Source: Lewinellaceae bacterium (lineage in GTDB: Bacteria > Bacteroidota > Bacteroidia > Chitinophagales > Saprospiraceae). Taken from it: a stretch of DNA of 64,000 nt. The stretch covers positions 372,001 through 436,000 of the forward strand of contig JACJYP010000001.1 of the NCBI GenBank assembly GCA_020636045.1. The letters are read 5' to 3'. The translations under genes and the position numbers were made by a program. This document shows, one piece after another, positions 63,010 to 64,000 of this stretch. The notes beneath the pieces are model-generated. The model searched no databases. It was not told the origin of the DNA and was given only the letters and a program-made list of their open reading frames with translations. Every line of letters starts with the position of its first letter. Within the stretch, counting starts at the first letter, position 1.

Positions 63010-64000
63010 TCAATCTTCCATAGCCGAAGGTACAGGTTCACCGCTCACCGGCACGGAAGCCACCGGCAACACGACTTCCAGTTCGCGGATGGGCTTCCCG
63101 TTTGCCCACTGCCCCAGCCAGCGCTGCCGGGGCGTATTGCCGAAGGCCACTTCGCGATAGCAGCCGTTGCGCGTGCTCTCCATGAGCGCGTCGGCAAATT
63201 TCCAGTAGCAGTTGAAATCGACTTCATTGAGCCTTGAAGTCATCAGCACCCTTTTGGAGGTATAATTTCTGACGCCGGTATCAAAATCGAGGTCGTAGCA
63301 ATAAGGCTCGGAGTGAGAAGCCCCGACCCAGCGCCGGCCGTCGGTACTGCGCCGCTGGATGACGAGGTTGCGGTGCGGGGTATTTATCGCCGTCTCGAAA
63401 ACCAGCCTGCCAAATTCGTCGCCGACCACATAGTCGTCAGCCCCCACAACGACCACCATTTCCAGGTCGGCCGGCAGATCCGAATATTCGTTGAGGCGGG
63501 CGCCTTTGAAGGGGCCCGACCCCGGCTCGCACAACAGCAGGGATGCCGGCTTGGGAATGCCAAATTCCTGCCACCTCGTAGCCAGCTTGGCGGAAATGAC
63601 GCCTCCATAGGAATGCCCGATATAGGCAACCTTGCCGGTTTTCGGCTTTACACGGCCTTCTTTCTGTAATTCTTTCAGGGCCCGTCTGATGCCGGTTGCG
63701 GCATTTTCCGGAAATGCTTCGGGACGCGGCCACATCAGATTTTTCTGGTACCGCGGATAGATCACGATATTCCCCCTGGCCACCAGGTGTTTGATCCATT
63801 TTCCATACGCCATGGGGTTGTAGGCGCCGTATCCGTGCATAAAAACAACCACTTCAGCCGAGTCGGGTTTGGGATCGGCCGGTTCGAACAGCCAATACCC
63901 TTCTGCAGAGGTGGCCGCGTCAAAAAAAGCCACGGACTGATGCACGTATTCCGCGCCGCCGGGGCCGGTCATCGGCTGACCGGGGTACGGCGTTCCCTGG
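63010..64000 (-). CDS. Alpha/beta hydrolase, 5' end beyond the window
   Basis: At least 320 residues plus an open frame to the window edge (reading QGTPYPGQPMTGPGG), so the true start and probably a signal peptide lie outside. Alpha/beta hydrolase features: VVVFMHGYGAYNPMAYGKWIKHLVARG (oxyanion region), nucleophile elbow GHSYGG (Ser), ASLLLCEPGSGPF, and a later Asp in VVVVGADDYVVGDE and His in VGASHSEPYCYD. Resembles dienelactone hydrolase/PETase-like secreted esterases. The substrate cannot be told. Downstream lies the dehydrogenase-like gene, 72 bp away. Confidence 0.8.
   Translation of the reverse strand, partial: QGTPYPGQPMTGPGGAEYVHQSVAFFDAATSAEGYWLFEPADPKPDSAEVVVFMHGYGAYNPMAYGKWIKHLVARGNIVIYPRYQKNLMWPRPEAFPENAATGIRRALKELQKEGRVKPKTGKVAYIGHSYGGVISAKLATRWQEFGIPKPASLLLCEPGSGPFKGARLNEYSDLPADLEMVVVVGADDYVVGDEFGRLVFETAINTPHRNLVIQRRSTDGRRWVGASHSEPYCYDLDFDTGVRNYTSKRVLMTSRLNEVDFNCYWKFADALMESTRNGCYREVAFGNTPRQRWLGQWANGKPIRELEVVLPVASVPVSGEPVPSAMED

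Overview
The window looks like a chromosomal segment of a Bacteroidota bacterium, most likely of the Saprospirales/Lewinella-like group. The evidence is: secreted proteins ending in type IX secretion (T9SS) sorting tails; several promoters with the Bacteroidetes -7 motif TAnnTTTG; a DUF5686 and a DUF6913 protein; a complete sphingolipid gene set; and G+C that I judge by eye to be in the mid 50s. No species can be named from the sequence alone.

Layout. 0-4.8 kb: the end of an SH3-repeat protein, a large two-domain amidohydrolase, and an SPFH protein paired with an Arc-type DNA-binding protein. 4.9-17.7 kb (all minus strand): a membrane-lipid island. In transcription order it encodes an FA2H-like fatty acid hydroxylase, serine palmitoyltransferase, a GNAT of the bacterial ceramide synthase type, a CerR-type reductase, a DEGS-like sphingolipid desaturase, myo-inositol-phosphate synthase, PgpA, GtrA, a DUF5686 outer membrane protein, a CDP-alcohol phosphotransferase, DUF4833 and an Aur1/PAP2-like inositol phosphotransferase. 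Together these could make inositol-phosphoceramide with hydroxylated, desaturated chains. 18.2-23.9 kb: topoisomerase IV subunit A, a VOC protein, a DUF1275 protein and fumarylacetoacetase. 24-33.7 kb: six tandem secreted paralogues, five with an ALK-like glycine-rich region and one with L-domain-like repeats, all sharing a C-terminal module and T9SS tail. Four of the glycine-rich genes are broken by frameshifts, mostly single missing bases.

33.8-43.2 kb: a 42-bp tandem repeat, an unknown protein, then a second lipid-type cluster. It holds a CDP-alcohol phosphotransferase, an isoprenylcysteine-methyltransferase-like protein, a CarS-like protein, an HMG-CoA reductase fused to an APH/choline-kinase-like domain, a permuted-papain-like protein, a PEP-synthase/rifampin-phosphotransferase-like protein and a UbiA prenyltransferase. 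I do not recognise this combination as a described pathway, and it is the best candidate for a new system here. 43.4-52.2 kb: an L-arabinose operon (araB, araD, SSS transporter, araA), an IS110-family insertion sequence, palindromic repeats and a lipoprotein aldose epimerase. 52.3-64 kb: tRNA-Asp, accA, DUF6913, dapA, an SRAP peptidase, a membrane protein, an OmpA-family protein, a small N/Q-rich secreted protein, thrS, a BASS-family transporter, a PQQ-type sugar dehydrogenase-like lipoprotein and an alpha/beta hydrolase cut by the window end.

How it works together: the first lipid island supplies backbone (SPT), N-acylation (GNAT), keto reduction (CerR), chain modification (FA2H and DEGS homologues) and headgroup (MIPS, CDP-alcohol transferase, PgpA, Aur1-like). 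The ara cassette covers uptake and conversion of L-arabinose to D-xylulose-5-phosphate. All functions are inferred from sequence motifs read by eye; no database search was run.
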